This document shows, piece after piece, positions 62,651 through 64,000 of a DNA stretch of 64,000 nt (positions are counted from its first letter, which is position 1; the number at the start of each line of letters is the position of its first letter). The notes below the pieces were generated by a model that was given only the letters and a program-made list of their open reading frames with translations, was not told the origin of the DNA and made no database searches. Made by a program: the position numbers and the translations under genes. The stretch covers positions 620,001 to 684,000 of the forward strand of contig JBAMDO010000576.1 of NCBI GenBank assembly GCA_037074765.1, read 5' to 3'. Source of the DNA: Mansonella perstans. Its lineage: Eukaryota; Nematoda; Chromadorea; Rhabditida; Onchocercidae.

Positions 62651-64000
62651 TTTGTTTTTTGCTATTTCGATATATTTCTAAAATCATAAAAATACTTTTT
62701 AGATTTGCTATTAAATTTCTTTTCAAAATGAGGTAAAGCAAATAAATTACTAAAATATGAATAATTGATGAGAGGCAAATTGTCTCCTAGCATTCTTCGC
62801 TTGATTTGCTTGATATAATATGACTGGTTTTATTTTTTAATTTTCGTTCAGTAAAGTAAAATAAATTTCATAAAATACAATCTAATTCGAGATTTTCGGT
62901 AATTAAATAATGTCGATAATCACCACTCTGAATCTGACATCATTTAAATCAACATATTTAAATATCATTCTAACCAGTTGTCAAGATAATATGATTGGTT
63001 CGTGATAGATTAATTTAATGCTTCTGAAATTATCTCGTCTTTTTATATTTTGATAGACTTTCGTTTAGATATCTTAGGGATGTAAATGGTATTTGTTATT
63101 TAATGCTCGAACTAAAAAGTATTTGCGGAGATGGCGATAATATGAAATATATATTCTAGTAGTTTAGACTATGATAGCTATGCAAATTTTAAGGGATTTC
63201 CATTAAAGATGTTGTTGAAATTAGCTAAAGCGAAGGAAATATGTTGTAGAAATAGTTAACAAGATCCTACGGATTAAAAAAACTATGAGTAGTTGACAGT
63301 TTCAGGACAAATAAGATCGCAGCTCATTCACTTTGTGCGATTTGAATGCTAGTCAAGATTAACAATAATAACTATTCTAGAGTATAATCTGGAGAAAGTC
63401 ACAGAAGCTGTTTTAGAAATAAAATTGATGATACAACAAACCTTGCCTTAATAATGTGACACGCTCAGTAATTGTTGCTAGTGAACGGAAACAAATTCTG
63501 ATTCTAACTGTGATATTGTTCCACTTAAAACTATTTTTGATTAATATCCTATTTCAAGTTATTTTCCATTAAGTAAAACATAATTCAAATAGAATAGTTT
63601 TTTTATTTAAATTTTTGAAAATAAAAAATATTAGCAACCAAAAATAAAAAAATAAAAAATATTTAAAAAAAAAAATTTCGATTAAGTAAAAATAATAATT
63701 CAAATAGTTTATAAAAAAATAATGTGGACTGAATTAGGAAGAACTTATGTTGAATAAAATAAATGAGCCTTAATTATGAAAAATATTTTATTTTATTAAA
63801 CTGTTTTCGGAATTAAATTCAACAATTTCATGAAACATTCAATGATAGAAGTTATATGAGGTTTTGTTCTTTTGGATTTTGAATGTTTGAAATATTCAAT
63901 GTCTCAAGTTGCTTGTCTTTTAAATAATAAAGTCTATTGTTAGAGATAACTGCTAAATATAGCTAGTACTGATTATCATTCGTAGTAAAATTAACTCTTG
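62651..64000. other. Intergenic, AT-rich
   Basis: Nothing gene-like seen on either strand to the window edge. The stretch 63590-63730 is very A/T-rich low complexity. Confidence 0.5.

Noticed and set aside
1..64000. Wolbachia-derived insert, tRNA/rRNA genes, CRISPR array, transposase or reverse transcriptase
   Set aside because: Looked for and not seen: no long uninterrupted bacterial-type ORF, no cloverleaf or rRNA core sequence, no spaced repeats, no transposon enzyme motif. A computed search could still find short or decayed copies.

Overview
This window is nuclear DNA from a nematode, most likely a spirurid or filarial one. It is strongly AT-rich. Genes are split into many exons of about 50-330 bp, separated by introns of about 75-2,000 bp that end in TTTTCAG-like acceptors. 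Several start codons sit just downstream of an acceptor with no upstream exon, the usual mark of spliced-leader trans-splicing. The protein set also fits: a patched-related PTR protein, AP-3 delta and TCER-1 with nematode-like features. The species cannot be named from sequence alone. All gene models below were built by hand from splice signals, reading phase and family alignment; every model closes in frame, but none is backed by transcripts.

Layout: 188-2292 (-) rab-21. 3032-4417 (-) PPIH-type spliceosomal cyclophilin. 4.4-9.4 kb holds no recognised gene but has several microsatellites. 9383-17311 (+) a 914-residue patched-related (PTR) membrane protein. 18413-24783 (-) a tandem-BTB protein with a C-terminal four-cysteine motif, convergent with PTR. 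24.8-29.8 kb holds no recognised gene. 29765-40530 (-) AP-3 delta adaptin, 29 exons. 41220-43849 (+) SHQ1, divergent from AP-3 delta across a 689-bp gap. 45220-46908 (+) dihydropteridine reductase. 49480-60794 (+) TCER-1/TCERG1, with three WW and six FF domains over 22 exons. 62486-62650 (-) the first exon of a small predicted secreted protein.

The genes are mostly housekeeping. Two act in endolysosomal traffic (rab-21, AP-3 delta), two in splicing or transcription-coupled RNA processing (PPIH, TCER-1), one in H/ACA snoRNP assembly (SHQ1) and one in tetrahydrobiopterin recycling (QDPR). PTR and the BTB protein are the more lineage-specific members. I see no operon with typical ~100-bp spacing, no transposon with a recognisable coding region, no tRNA or rRNA, no CRISPR array and no bacterial (Wolbachia-like) insert. 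The most notable signals are a GC-AG intron in rab-21, the tandem BTB plus CxxC-x12-CxxC architecture, a pair of direct ~173-bp repeats flanking an in-frame exon of AP-3 delta, and a possible 27-nt cassette exon in tcer-1. I found no clearly new biological system.
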